From assembly GCA_028823075.1 (NCBI GenBank), contig JAPKCE010000027.1:1-12124 (forward strand): 12,124 nucleotides of DNA, read 5' to 3'. The position numbers were made by a program, and so were the translations under genes. Shown here piece by piece: positions 1-6,005 of this stretch. How positions within the stretch are numbered: position 1 is the stretch's first letter; each line of letters begins with the position of its first letter. Origin of the DNA: Myxococcota bacterium (GTDB lineage: Bacteria; Myxococcota; UBA4151). The notes below the pieces were generated by a model. It had not been told where the DNA came from. It was given only the letters and a program-made list of their open reading frames with translations, and searched no databases.

Positions 1-219
1 CCGGGCGAAAGTCTTTTTATCTTTGAATGTCGCCCCGCCGCCTAAGTGGTGTTCGCCGCCAACGAAGCGGAAAAAGCGGCTAACGTGAAACTTGTTGAAG
101 TGCGCCCCTATGGTGCTTTTGGTCGTTTGTATCTGGCCGGAGATGAAGCCGAGATCGACGCTGCCTCGCAAGCGGCGGTAGCGGCCATCGAGAGCATCAC
201 CGGCGTCGCCGAAAAATAA
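1..219 (+). pseudogene. 3' part of a tandem BMC-domain shell protein (BMC-T), interrupted by an in-frame TAA
   Basis: This frame runs into the window from the left and ends at TAA 217-219. It shows the end of a BMC-T trimer shell subunit: PGESLFIFECRPAA, then a stop at 43-45, then VVFAANEAEKAANVK and a stretch with VRPYGAFGRLYLAGDEAEID. Both sides of the stop lie in the same frame and match one continuous BMC domain, so a single base change (for example Tyr TAC or TAT to TAA), not a frameshift, explains the break. Only the last ~57 codons are open; GTG at 46 or 88 could restart translation, but no good ribosome site precedes either. From memory it most resembles the Hoch_5816-type BMC-T of Haliangium, which forms stacked trimers with a gated pore. 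It may be a true pseudogene, a readthrough case or a sequencing error. The BMC-T assignment is firm; the broken state is only as sure as the base call. Confidence 0.65.
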
Positions 220-248
220 CTTAAAAACTCCGGCTAAGGTGCTGGAGA

Positions 249-263
249 TTCTCTAGGAGAGAA
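249..263 (+). promoter_or_regulatory. Small hairpin carrying the BMC-H ribosome binding site
   Basis: TTCTCT (249-254) and AGAGAA (258-263) are perfect inverted arms around the 3-base loop AGG. The Shine-Dalgarno sequence AGGAGAG (255-261), six bases before the ATG at 267, lies in the loop and 3' arm. The pairing is seen directly. That it tunes shell-protein translation is inference, and a 6-bp A/T-containing stem is weak. Confidence 0.35.
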
Positions 264-266
264 CCA

Positions 267-563
267 ATGTCCGATGCCCTAGGCATGATCGAAACCCGCG
301 GCTTTGTGGGAATGGTAGAAGCCTCTGACGCCATGGTTAAAGCAGCTCGTGTCGAGTTGGTTGGCTATGAGAAAATTGGCGGCGGCTTTGTCACCGCTGT
401 GGTTCGCGGCGATGTCGCTGCTGTGCGCGCCGCCACGGAAGCCGGTTCGCGCGCTGCTGAGCGTGTCGGTGAACTCGTCAGCGTTCATATCATCCCGCGG
501 CCGCACGCTAACGTCGACGCAGCATTACCGCTCGGCCGTGGCACGAGCGCTAAGAAGAAGTGA
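267..563 (+). CDS. BMC-H hexameric microcompartment shell protein (PduA/EutM/CsoS1 type)
   Basis: This 98-residue protein forms the hexagonal tiles that make up most of a BMC facet. A single BMC fold (Pfam BMC) fills residues 3-82: it opens ALGMIETRGFVGMVEASDAM and has the classical pore-loop region EKIGGG at 35-40, where the glycines line the hexamer's central pore, followed by VTAVVRGDVAAV. The Lys-rich tail GTSAKKK (92-98) is short and probably disordered. The start is ATG 267 with AGGAGAG six bases upstream. The last base of its final lysine codon and its stop form GTGA with the GTG of the BMC-P gene, so the two are translationally coupled. As the operon's only hexamer gene in view, it is probably the major shell component. 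Length and motifs are typical of the family and the call is very secure. The metabolite passing the pore cannot be read from the sequence. Confidence 0.97.
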   Translation: MSDALGMIETRGFVGMVEASDAMVKAARVELVGYEKIGGGFVTAVVRGDVAAVRAATEAGSRAAERVGELVSVHIIPRPHANVDAALPLGRGTSAKKK

Positions 564-853
564 AACTCGCTCAGGTGATCGGCAACGTGGTTGCCACCCG
601 CAAAGAGGCCACGCTCGATGGTTTAAGGTTGATGCTATTGCAACCGACCGATGCCGTAGGAAAAGCCGCCGGAGCGCCTCTTGTCGCAGCCGACGCGGTG
701 GGAGCCGGGGTGGGTGAGTTGGTATTGTTTGCGGCCGGTTCTTCGGCGCGCCAGACCGAAGTTACCAACAACCGTCCGGTGGACGCGGTGATCATGGCGA
801 TCGTCGATAGCGTTGACCAAGACGGCAAGGCCGTTTTCTCGAAGGATAGCTAA
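560..853 (+). CDS. BMC-P pentameric vertex protein (EutN/CcmL/PduN family)
   Basis: This 97-residue protein belongs to the EutN/CcmL family, whose pentamers cap the twelve vertices of the icosahedral BMC shell. Family features seen are the N-terminal KLAQVIGNVVATRKEATLDG, the central GAGVGELVLFAAGSSAR (48-64), and PVDAVIMAIVDSV near the end (73-85). The start is GTG 560, overlapping the TGA of the BMC-H gene as GTGA, with the purine-rich AAGAAG just upstream serving as a weak ribosome site inside the preceding gene. Its TAA is three bases before the GTG of the aldehyde dehydrogenase gene. Length is normal for the family (about 85-105 residues). From memory, Haliangium has several BMC-P paralogues, so others may lie elsewhere in this genome. 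The call is secure. Confidence 0.96.
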   Translation: MKLAQVIGNVVATRKEATLDGLRLMLLQPTDAVGKAAGAPLVAADAVGAGVGELVLFAAGSSARQTEVTNNRPVDAVIMAIVDSVDQDGKAVFSKDS

Positions 854-856
854 ACC

Positions 857-2260
857 GTGGATCAACAAACCCTAGAGCGAATCGTCGCTGAGGTGGTGCA
901 GCGGGTCACACAGTCGCCCGCCCGCTCGCCTGTTTTGGCAGCTAGTGGAGGTCGCCCTGGCGTCTTTCAGGATCTCGATACGGCAGTTCGCGCCGCCACC
1001 GCGGCGCAGCGCGAACTCATCGCTATGACCATGGCGGATCGTGAGCGCATCATTCAGGCCATGCGCGACTGCGCGCTGAATCAGCTTGATGCCTTATCGC
1101 GGGATGCAGTTGAAGAGACTGGACTGGGTCGAGTCGATGATAAGATCGTCAAGAACCGCTTAGTTGCCACCAAAACCCCAGGCACCGAAATCCTGACTCC
1201 TTGGGTCAGGACGGGCGACAACGGCTTGGTATTACAAGAGTATGCGCCCTTTGGTGTGATCGCTGCCATCACTCCTTGCACCAACCCCACCGAGACCATT
1301 CTTTGTAACGCCATCGGCTTTATTGCCGCTGGTAATTCGGCGGTTTTCAATGTGCACCCAGCAGCCAAAAAGCTATCGGCGCGTTTTATTGCCGATTTAA
1401 ACTTGGCAATTATGGGCGCCGGCGGGCCTAATAATCTGCTCGCTTGCCTCGAAGAGCCGACCATTAAATCAGCGAACGAGTTGATGACCCATAAAGGCAC
1501 GCGTTTGGTGGTGGTCACAGGTGGAGGCGCCGTTGTTAAAGCTGCCATGAGTTCGGGTAAACGCGCCATCGCCGCGGGGCCCGGCAACCCGCCTTGTGTG
1601 GTGGATGAAACTGCCGATCTCGAAGCCGCGGGCAAAGGAATTGTCGATGGCTGTAGTCTCGATAATAACGTGGTTTGTATCGCCGAAAAAGAGGTGCTCG
1701 TTGTAGCCTCTGTCGCCGACGGTCTACGAGAATCGATGTGTCGAAATGGCGCCTATCTGATTGAAGGTGAAAACCTTCGTAAACTCGAAGCTCTGCTGAT
1801 CACCCCCGATAATCATGTCAATCGAGACTATATTGGCAAAGACGCGGCGTTTATCGCCGACGCCATTGGCTTACGCATCGCTCAATCTACCCGTTTGTTA
1901 CTCTGTGAGGTCGAAGAAAATCACGCTTTCGTGCAGCATGAATTACTCATGCCGGTGCTCGGTATGGTGCGCTATGCCAACGTCGATGCTGCCATCGACG
2001 GCGCGCTGCGCTGTGAACACGGCTATGGGCATACGGCTTCCATGTGGAGTCGTAACCTGGACAATCTGCACCAGATGGCGCGGGTGATTAATACCAGCAT
2101 ATTTATTAAGAACGCTCCTAATTATGCCGGTTTGGCTGAAGGCGGTGAGGGTTATACCTCTTTCACTATCGCTAGCCCTACCGGCGAAGGTCTGACCACG
2201 GCGGTAAGCTTTTCTCGCATCCGTCGTTGCACCCTTAAAGACCGCTTCCGTATCGTTTAG
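857..2260 (+). CDS. CoA-acylating aldehyde dehydrogenase, BMC-associated (EutE/PduP type)
   Basis: This 467-residue enzyme oxidises an aldehyde to acyl-CoA with NAD+ and CoA; in aldehyde-processing BMCs it is the core lumen enzyme. The aldehyde dehydrogenase fold is evident: PFGVIAAITPCTNPTET (131-147) lies in the cofactor region, GPGNPPCVVD at 241-250, and LDNNVVCIAEKEV holds the likely nucleophile Cys274. Residues 1-19 (MDQQTLERIVAEVVQRVTQ) form a short amphipathic helix followed by a Pro/Ala/Gly linker (about 20-35), as in PduP and EutE encapsulation peptides that direct cargo to the shell; this targeting role is inferred. The start is GTG 857, three bases after the BMC-P stop, and the length matches the family (about 460-470). 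It sits between shell genes, which supports a metabolosome. Acetaldehyde, propionaldehyde or lactaldehyde are all possible substrates, since the upstream signature enzyme is not in the window. Confidence 0.95.
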   Translation: MDQQTLERIVAEVVQRVTQSPARSPVLAASGGRPGVFQDLDTAVRAATAAQRELIAMTMADRERIIQAMRDCALNQLDALSRDAVEETGLGRVDDKIVKNRLVATKTPGTEILTPWVRTGDNGLVLQEYAPFGVIAAITPCTNPTETILCNAIGFIAAGNSAVFNVHPAAKKLSARFIADLNLAIMGAGGPNNLLACLEEPTIKSANELMTHKGTRLVVVTGGGAVVKAAMSSGKRAIAAGPGNPPCVVDETADLEAAGKGIVDGCSLDNNVVCIAEKEVLVVASVADGLRESMCRNGAYLIEGENLRKLEALLITPDNHVNRDYIGKDAAFIADAIGLRIAQSTRLLLCEVEENHAFVQHELLMPVLGMVRYANVDAAIDGALRCEHGYGHTASMWSRNLDNLHQMARVINTSIFIKNAPNYAGLAEGGEGYTSFTIASPTGEGLTTAVSFSRIRRCTLKDRFRIV

Positions 2261-2274
2261 GAGCTGGTTGCGTC

Positions 2275-2871
2275 GTGCTCTTGATCCAAGACTTCCATGC
2301 GCCCATCGCCGATTCCATCGCCTTGATCGAGGTGGATGGTTTGGTGCGTGGCGCGCGCCTAGCGGATGATTTACTAAAAGCGGCATCGACTCGGGTTTTG
2401 CTTAGTCAGGTCTATAGTGGCCCTCGTCACCTGGTGCTTTTTGATGGCGGTGTGGAGGCTTTGAAATTAGCCTTTGATGCGGCCTTAGCGGTCGGCGGCG
2501 ACCGCCTCATCGACGCCCTTTTTCTAGCCCATGCTCACCCTTCTTTGATCGCCGCTTTAGGGGGCTCCTTTGGCGAGCCTGAGCGGCCAGATGAGGCCAT
2601 TTTACTTGTTGAAAATGAAACGGTAGCGGCGAGCTTACGAGCTATCGATGCAGCCCTTAAAACGGCCCCGGTGATTCTCAGCAGTTGGCGCCTCGGTCGC
2701 GGGGTTGCAGGACGAGGCCTGTTTGCCTTACGCGGCGAACATGCCAACCTATTAGCAGCGGAGGCCGCGGTGATTGATGCTGCGGGCGCCTTTTTGCTGG
2801 AAACGCAGTTGATCCCAAGGCCCGACCCCTTAGGCCCTTGGGCGCAACCTTTTGGTAGGGACCTGTTGTGA
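2275..2871 (+). CDS. BMC-T tandem-domain shell protein (pseudohexameric trimer), Hoch_5812-like
   Basis: This 198-residue protein carries two divergent BMC domains. The first spans about 12-95 (ADSIALIEVDGLVRGARLAD, then PRHLVLFDGGVEALK); the second spans about 106-185 (DEAILLVENETVAASLRAID, then ALKTAPVILSSWRLGRGVAG and GLFALRGEHANLLAAE). Three copies would form a pseudohexamer in the shell facet. The protein has no cysteine, so it cannot hold an Fe-S cluster as PduT does. From memory the second half closely matches the Haliangium Hoch_5812 BMC-T. It is distinct from the BMC-T at the left edge, so this locus codes for two trimer types. The start is GTG 2275 with TTTAGGAG about 12 bases upstream, overlapping the end of the dehydrogenase gene; TTG 2281 is a weaker alternative. 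Its TGA overlaps the next gene's GTG as GTGA. The tandem BMC call is firm; the pore chemistry is not visible. Confidence 0.9.
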   Translation: MLLIQDFHAPIADSIALIEVDGLVRGARLADDLLKAASTRVLLSQVYSGPRHLVLFDGGVEALKLAFDAALAVGGDRLIDALFLAHAHPSLIAALGGSFGEPERPDEAILLVENETVAASLRAIDAALKTAPVILSSWRLGRGVAGRGLFALRGEHANLLAAEAAVIDAAGAFLLETQLIPRPDPLGPWAQPFGRDLL

Positions 2872-3539
2872 GTAGCGTATTTTTTCTGTTGCTACCCCTG
2901 TTGCTACCTGAGCCTGCCGATTGGGCGGCACAGCGGGGCGATGCTGCTCTGGCCCTCGACGCTCGGCCGGGAAGTCTCGTTCTATGGAACCGTTATTGCA
3001 TCGCCGGTTGGCGTGGCGGTGATGTCGAGGTGGTGTCGACCTGCGCCGAGAAAGCTCCCGATGAGCTGACAATCACAGCGAAGGCTCTGCTCGCAAAGGC
3101 CCTCCCGCGAGGCAAGGGTGTTTGGGCTTTACGAGCTCAGATCGATGCTCATTTCGCTGCCTCACGTTTCCACCAGGCGCGTCAATCGGCGGAGAGTTTA
3201 TTCGTCGTTGAGCCGAAAAATGCGTGGGCATTAGAGGCTGCGATTATCTCTGCGACCCAAGCCCAAGATGGCCCGACTGCGGCTCGACTGTCCGAGCAAG
3301 GCAAAGAGACTTTTGGTGTCGCTTTTGAGGGCTATTATGAGCGATCGAAAAAGCATGCGAAAGAATCTCGAAACTCGTCGGACTGGCTCTTGTTGTTGGG
3401 CGTTGTCTTGTTGTTGGTTACCTGCCTGAGACTCGTTCGACGCAAAGGTCTACTCGCCAAGAGTCGGCTCTCGACGGGACGTAAACATCTCAGCCGCCTA
3501 ACAAGCGCATTGGGGTCTCACCGGGGATCCCGTCGCTAA
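2868..3539 (+). CDS. Single-pass membrane protein of unknown function coupled to the BMC operon
   Basis: I do not recognise a named family for this 223-residue protein. Residues 1-16 are a hydrophobic leucine-rich segment, probably a signal peptide or anchor (SSVFFLLLPLLLPEPA). Residues 18-150 are Ala-rich and helical, with TPR-like character around 85-145 (ALRAQIDAHFAASRFHQARQ, then EPKNAWALEAAI). A clear transmembrane helix spans 173-190 (DWLLLLGVVLLLVTCLRL), followed by RRK and a very basic tail to 223. By the positive-inside rule the tail is cytoplasmic and the helical domain periplasmic. The start GTG 2868 overlaps the BMC-T stop as GTGA, which implies co-expression with the shell genes; this is odd, because BMCs are cytosolic. 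The 3' end overlaps the convergent moaA by 50 bases. It may merely ride on the operon, or the basic cytoplasmic tail may contact the microcompartment; both are inference. Confidence 0.8.
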   Translation: MSSVFFLLLPLLLPEPADWAAQRGDAALALDARPGSLVLWNRYCIAGWRGGDVEVVSTCAEKAPDELTITAKALLAKALPRGKGVWALRAQIDAHFAASRFHQARQSAESLFVVEPKNAWALEAAIISATQAQDGPTAARLSEQGKETFGVAFEGYYERSKKHAKESRNSSDWLLLLGVVLLLVTCLRLVRRKGLLAKSRLSTGRKHLSRLTSALGSHRGSRR

Positions 3540-4482
3540 AGCGATGGCCTTCGGGCTTCATCGCAAGCGCTTCGCAGACAGCGTCGACGAGCGCTTGATC
3601 ACCTAACGCACTGTTGCGTAAAATAGGTCTTAATTCAGTGCCTTTGGCCGAGGCCAGACATGCGCGAACTTCGCCGGTTGCGGTTAGCCGTATCCGGTTG
3701 CAAGCGGCGCAGAAATTGCGCGTTGTTGCCGCGATAACGCCGAAAGGTTGATCGCGACGCCCTTCGTGTAACCAATAATCGGCAGGCCCAATTCCACCCG
3801 TTAAATTAGCGGTTTGGACTTCCGGGTCGATGTCGAATTTTGCCAAGATTTCGACAGCGGGAACCATCGTTAAATCGGCGCCAGCGCCCATCGGCATGAC
3901 TTCGATAAAGCGTGGCACACCGCCGCGAGCCCAAACGAAGCGGGCGACATCTAAAAGTTCGGATTCGTTTTCATCGCGTAGGACGACGGTGTTTGTTTTA
4001 AGGCGCATACCGCTTTCCCCTACGGCTTCGATACCGGCTAACACAGGTGCCATGGGCGCCCCGCCGCTGAGGCGTTTAAAGCGGTTTTCATCGAGCGTAT
4101 CGAAGCTGATGTTGATCCTTTTCAGCCCCGCGTCGGCTAACTCTTTTGCTCGCTTCAAAGTGAGTAAAGCGGCGTTCGTCGTGAGCGCTAAATCGGTGAC
4201 GCCGACCTCGCGTACAGCGCCGACAATCTGCGCTAAATCGCGTCGTAGTAAAGGTTCGCCACCGGTAAAACGAACGGTGTTGATGCCGAGGCCGGAGAGA
4301 ACGCGGGCAACCCGTCCAATCTCCTTAGCGGTCAGGTAGTCTGGAGCGGCGTCGCAGGGTTCTTCACCCGACTCGGGGCGACAGTAGGGGCAGCGAAATT
4401 GGCAACGTTCGGTGACTGAAATTCGTACGTAGCGAAGGCTTCGACCGCGCAAGTCTTCAAGGCTAGGTGCATGCCATCTCAT
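3490..4482 (-). CDS. moaA: GTP 3',8-cyclase MoaA, molybdenum cofactor biosynthesis
   Basis: MoaA is a radical-SAM enzyme that, with MoaC, turns GTP into cyclic pyranopterin monophosphate, the first step of molybdopterin synthesis in the cytoplasm. With the start chosen here it has 330 residues, the usual family length. The SAM-cluster motif is C27-x3-C31-x2-C34 (ERCQFRCPYC), GGEP for SAM binding is at 74-77, and the second GTP-binding [4Fe-4S] motif is C258-x2-C261-x13-C275 (NFCAACNRIRL). The chain ends in the Gly-Gly pair needed for activity (MRLLGG). I chose ATG 4482 because AGGAGA lies four bases before it and MRWHAPSLEDLRGRSLRYVR matches the family N-terminus; an in-frame ATG at 4536 would add an unconserved 18-residue extension. 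No other moa genes are adjacent. The 3' end overlaps the convergent membrane-protein gene by 50 bases. Confidence 0.97.
   Translation of the reverse strand: MRWHAPSLEDLRGRSLRYVRISVTERCQFRCPYCRPESGEEPCDAAPDYLTAKEIGRVARVLSGLGINTVRFTGGEPLLRRDLAQIVGAVREVGVTDLALTTNAALLTLKRAKELADAGLKRINISFDTLDENRFKRLSGGAPMAPVLAGIEAVGESGMRLKTNTVVLRDENESELLDVARFVWARGGVPRFIEVMPMGAGADLTMVPAVEILAKFDIDPEVQTANLTGGIGPADYWLHEGRRDQPFGVIAATTRNFCAACNRIRLTATGEVRACLASAKGTELRPILRNSALGDQALVDAVCEALAMKPEGHRFSDGIPGETPMRLLGG
3541..3564 (+). terminator. Possible 3' hairpin after the BMC operon (UUCG loop, no U-tract)
   Basis: One base after the TAA of the last BMC-operon gene, GCGATG-GCC (3541-3549) pairs with GGC (3554-3556) and CATCGC (3559-3564) around a TTCG loop, with a two-base TT bulge. 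No T-tract follows, so it is not a standard intrinsic terminator; a 3'-end stabilising or Rho-related role is possible. The same bases encode the conserved KPEGHRF part of MoaA on the other strand, so the fold could be chance. Confidence 0.3.
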
Positions 4483-4486
4483 GGTT

Positions 4487-4492
4487 TCTCCT
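4487..4492 (-). promoter_or_regulatory. Ribosome binding site fixing the moaA start
   Basis: On the minus strand AGGAGA stands four bases before the ATG at 4482. It favours this start over the in-frame upstream ATG at 4536, which has no comparable site. Confidence 0.75.
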
Positions 4493-4564
4493 AACCGGTG
4501 CTGGGGGTAGCGAAAACTCCCTTGACCGCAATTCATTTTTACTGGAGGTAGCCACCTCGCTGCC

Positions 4565-4640
4565 GGGGGTGTAGCTCAGTTGGTAGAGTACTTGAATGGC
4601 ATTCAAGGAGTCAGGGGTTCGACCCCCCTCACCTCCACCA
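4565..4640 (+). tRNA. tRNA-Ala, anticodon GGC, CCA encoded
   Basis: All four arms fold. The acceptor is GGGGGTG (4565-4571) with CACCTCC (4630-4636). The D-stem is GCTC/GAGT. The anticodon stem is CTTGA/TCAAG around the loop ATGGCAT, giving anticodon GGC for GCC (and GCU) alanine codons. The T-arm is AGGGG/CCCCT around TTCGACC. The third acceptor pair is G·U, the hallmark that AlaRS recognises, and the discriminator base is A, followed by an encoded CCA (4638-4640). It stands alone, not in a rRNA spacer, and has its own terminator downstream. Length is 76 bases. Confidence 0.97.
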
Positions 4641-4651
4641 GATAAGCGCTC

Positions 4652-4689
4652 AACGGGCATTCCATTTGGGGATGCCCGTTGTTGTTTTT
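4652..4689 (+). terminator. Intrinsic terminator of tRNA-Ala
   Basis: AACGGGCATTCC (4652-4663) pairs with GGGATGCCCGTT (4669-4680) through a 12-bp stem with one G·T pair and the five-base loop ATTTG, followed by the T-rich tail GTTGTTTTT. It ends the tRNA transcript and touches the stop codon of the convergent lipoprotein gene. The minus-strand side lacks a T-tract, so it probably works in one direction. Confidence 0.85.
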
Positions 4690-5899
4690 AGCGTCCGACA
4701 CAGAGGCCTGTTTGCTGGTCGCAAGCCATCAAAAGCATGGTGCAAACACAGTTTGCGCCGCCTTCGCCAGCACAAGCGGCGCCCATGTCCTCATGATTGC
4801 AGCGCGACACGCAAACACTTTGGCCACCTGGGCTGATGCATTGTTCGTGGGCTGCGCAGTCGACGTGCGAGCGACAGGCCTGCGGTTGCTCATCGTGAAC
4901 ACACTGGTTTCCGACGCAGCGCCCCGGGAGCGGGCAACTCTCCGAGCTGCATCCTGCACCTCCGATGCAGCGTTGATTTTCGCAACGACCTGGTGGCGGA
5001 CAGCTCGTCTCAGTGCATTCCGGCGCTTGGACACATTCCCCTTGATCACAGATAGCTTGCGGCGGGCACAGGCTGTCGTCTTCGCAATTAATGCAGCGCC
5101 CGAGACTTTGCTCTAGCGCGATCTCGCAGCGGATTTCGCAGGGCTCATCGTTTCGGCAAGCGCCGTCGCGTAGCAGTGCGCAGCGGCGAACATCGGGACT
5201 GCAAAATTCATACATGGGGCAATCAGCATGTTCGACGCAATCCCGGTTGGCATCGATGCAGCGGTTGTCGACGCAGCGCTGGCCCGCCGGGCAGAGCCCT
5301 TGGTCGTCGCATTCACTCAAAGGCTGAGTGCACTGCCCCTCTTCGCAAAGCATCCCAACACCACAGTCGCTGTTTTCTTGGCATTCAGGTCGGTTGTCAT
5401 TCCAGCTCAGCAGCAGGGCGTTGGAACAGCTGTTAAGAACGCTATCGCAGATGCCGATCTCAGCGCTCAGGCTTTGGTCGCTACGCAGACGCGCAGTGAC
5501 TCTACCCGCCTCATCACTGTTCAGAGTCTGTAATTGAAAACGGCAGGCGCCCTCGGAGACGACACAAGCGCGCAACTCCACTGAGAAGCGAAAGCCGCGC
5601 CCGCTGATGGCGATGTCTTGGCCGACGTCGCTTGCGGCCTCGGCCTGGGCTAATTCGATTTGACCCGACTCGATAACACAGTCGGCGCTGCAACCATCAC
5701 CCTCGCTGTTGTTGCCGTCATCGCAGCCTTCATCGGCGCCGGTCTGGCCATCTCCGCAGGCTGCTGTGGGCACGTAGACATCGGCAGTTATCGTCGCAGC
5801 ATCGGTTTGGTTCCCCGTATCCGCTTGAGGCGTGTTTATCGTCTCCCCACGACAAGCCGCGAGCCCGAAGATTAACAGCAAGAGTAGGCGATATGACAT
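4688..5899 (-). CDS. Cysteine-rich lipoprotein with Myxococcus-type repeat (DUF4215-like)
   Basis: This 403-residue protein is probably surface or outer-membrane bound. Residues 1-15 form a lipoprotein signal (SYRLLLLLIFGLAA) with lipobox LAAC and lipidated Cys16. A Thr/Asp/Ala-rich linker (17-45) leads to a C48-C74 repeat of the type CGDGQTGADEGCDDGN...GDGCSADC, the cysteine-rich repeat typical of myxobacteria and relatives. Residues 78-168 look like a beta-rich domain with two cysteine pairs. From 173 to 400 there are roughly seven to eight small disulfide-rich modules of C-x5-7-C...G..C....C pattern (for example CQENSDCGVGMLC and CPPPGRCENQRC). The start is ATG 5899, with AAGGA six bases upstream (5906-5910), rather than the in-frame ATG at 5926, which would put nine residues before the signal. 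It is a single gene between two tRNAs. The molecular function is unknown; adhesion or cell-surface display is a guess. Confidence 0.88.
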   Translation of the reverse strand: MSYRLLLLLIFGLAACRGETINTPQADTGNQTDAATITADVYVPTAACGDGQTGADEGCDDGNNSEGDGCSADCVIESGQIELAQAEAASDVGQDIAISGRGFRFSVELRACVVSEGACRFQLQTLNSDEAGRVTARLRSDQSLSAEIGICDSVLNSCSNALLLSWNDNRPECQENSDCGVGMLCEEGQCTQPLSECDDQGLCPAGQRCVDNRCIDANRDCVEHADCPMYEFCSPDVRRCALLRDGACRNDEPCEIRCEIALEQSLGRCINCEDDSLCPPQAICDQGECVQAPECTETSCPPPGRCENQRCIGGAGCSSESCPLPGRCVGNQCVHDEQPQACRSHVDCAAHEQCISPGGQSVCVSRCNHEDMGAACAGEGGANCVCTMLLMACDQQTGLCVGR

Positions 5900-6005
5900 G
5901 AAGAGTCCTTCGAAAGCGGTGGTCACAACCTAGTTCTTACACCCAACAAAGCAAAGGGCATTGCGCCGCCTAAGGTGATTCGCTAAGCGCCATGGCGGTA
6001 GCACC

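Noticed and set aside
1081..1635. 184-codon open frame antisense to the aldehyde dehydrogenase
   Set aside because: It lies wholly inside a certain gene in the opposite strand, with no recognisable domain; open antisense frames are expected in coding DNA of this composition.
2275..2871. PduT-like Fe-S shell protein
   Set aside because: The product has two BMC domains but no cysteine, so it cannot bind an iron-sulfur cluster at the pore.
3830..4339. 169-codon plus-strand frame inside moaA
   Set aside because: MoaA motifs on the minus strand are complete, and this frame is a Ser/Thr/Arg-rich shadow.
4522..4550. TTGACC as a -35 box of a tRNA-Ala promoter
   Set aside because: The hexamer is a good -35, but no plausible -10 occurs at 16-18 bases, so I could not support a promoter call.
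5961..5989. TTGCGC ... TAAGCG as a tRNA-Arg promoter
   Set aside because: Spacing is 17, but both hexamers match the consensus poorly; chance is as likely.
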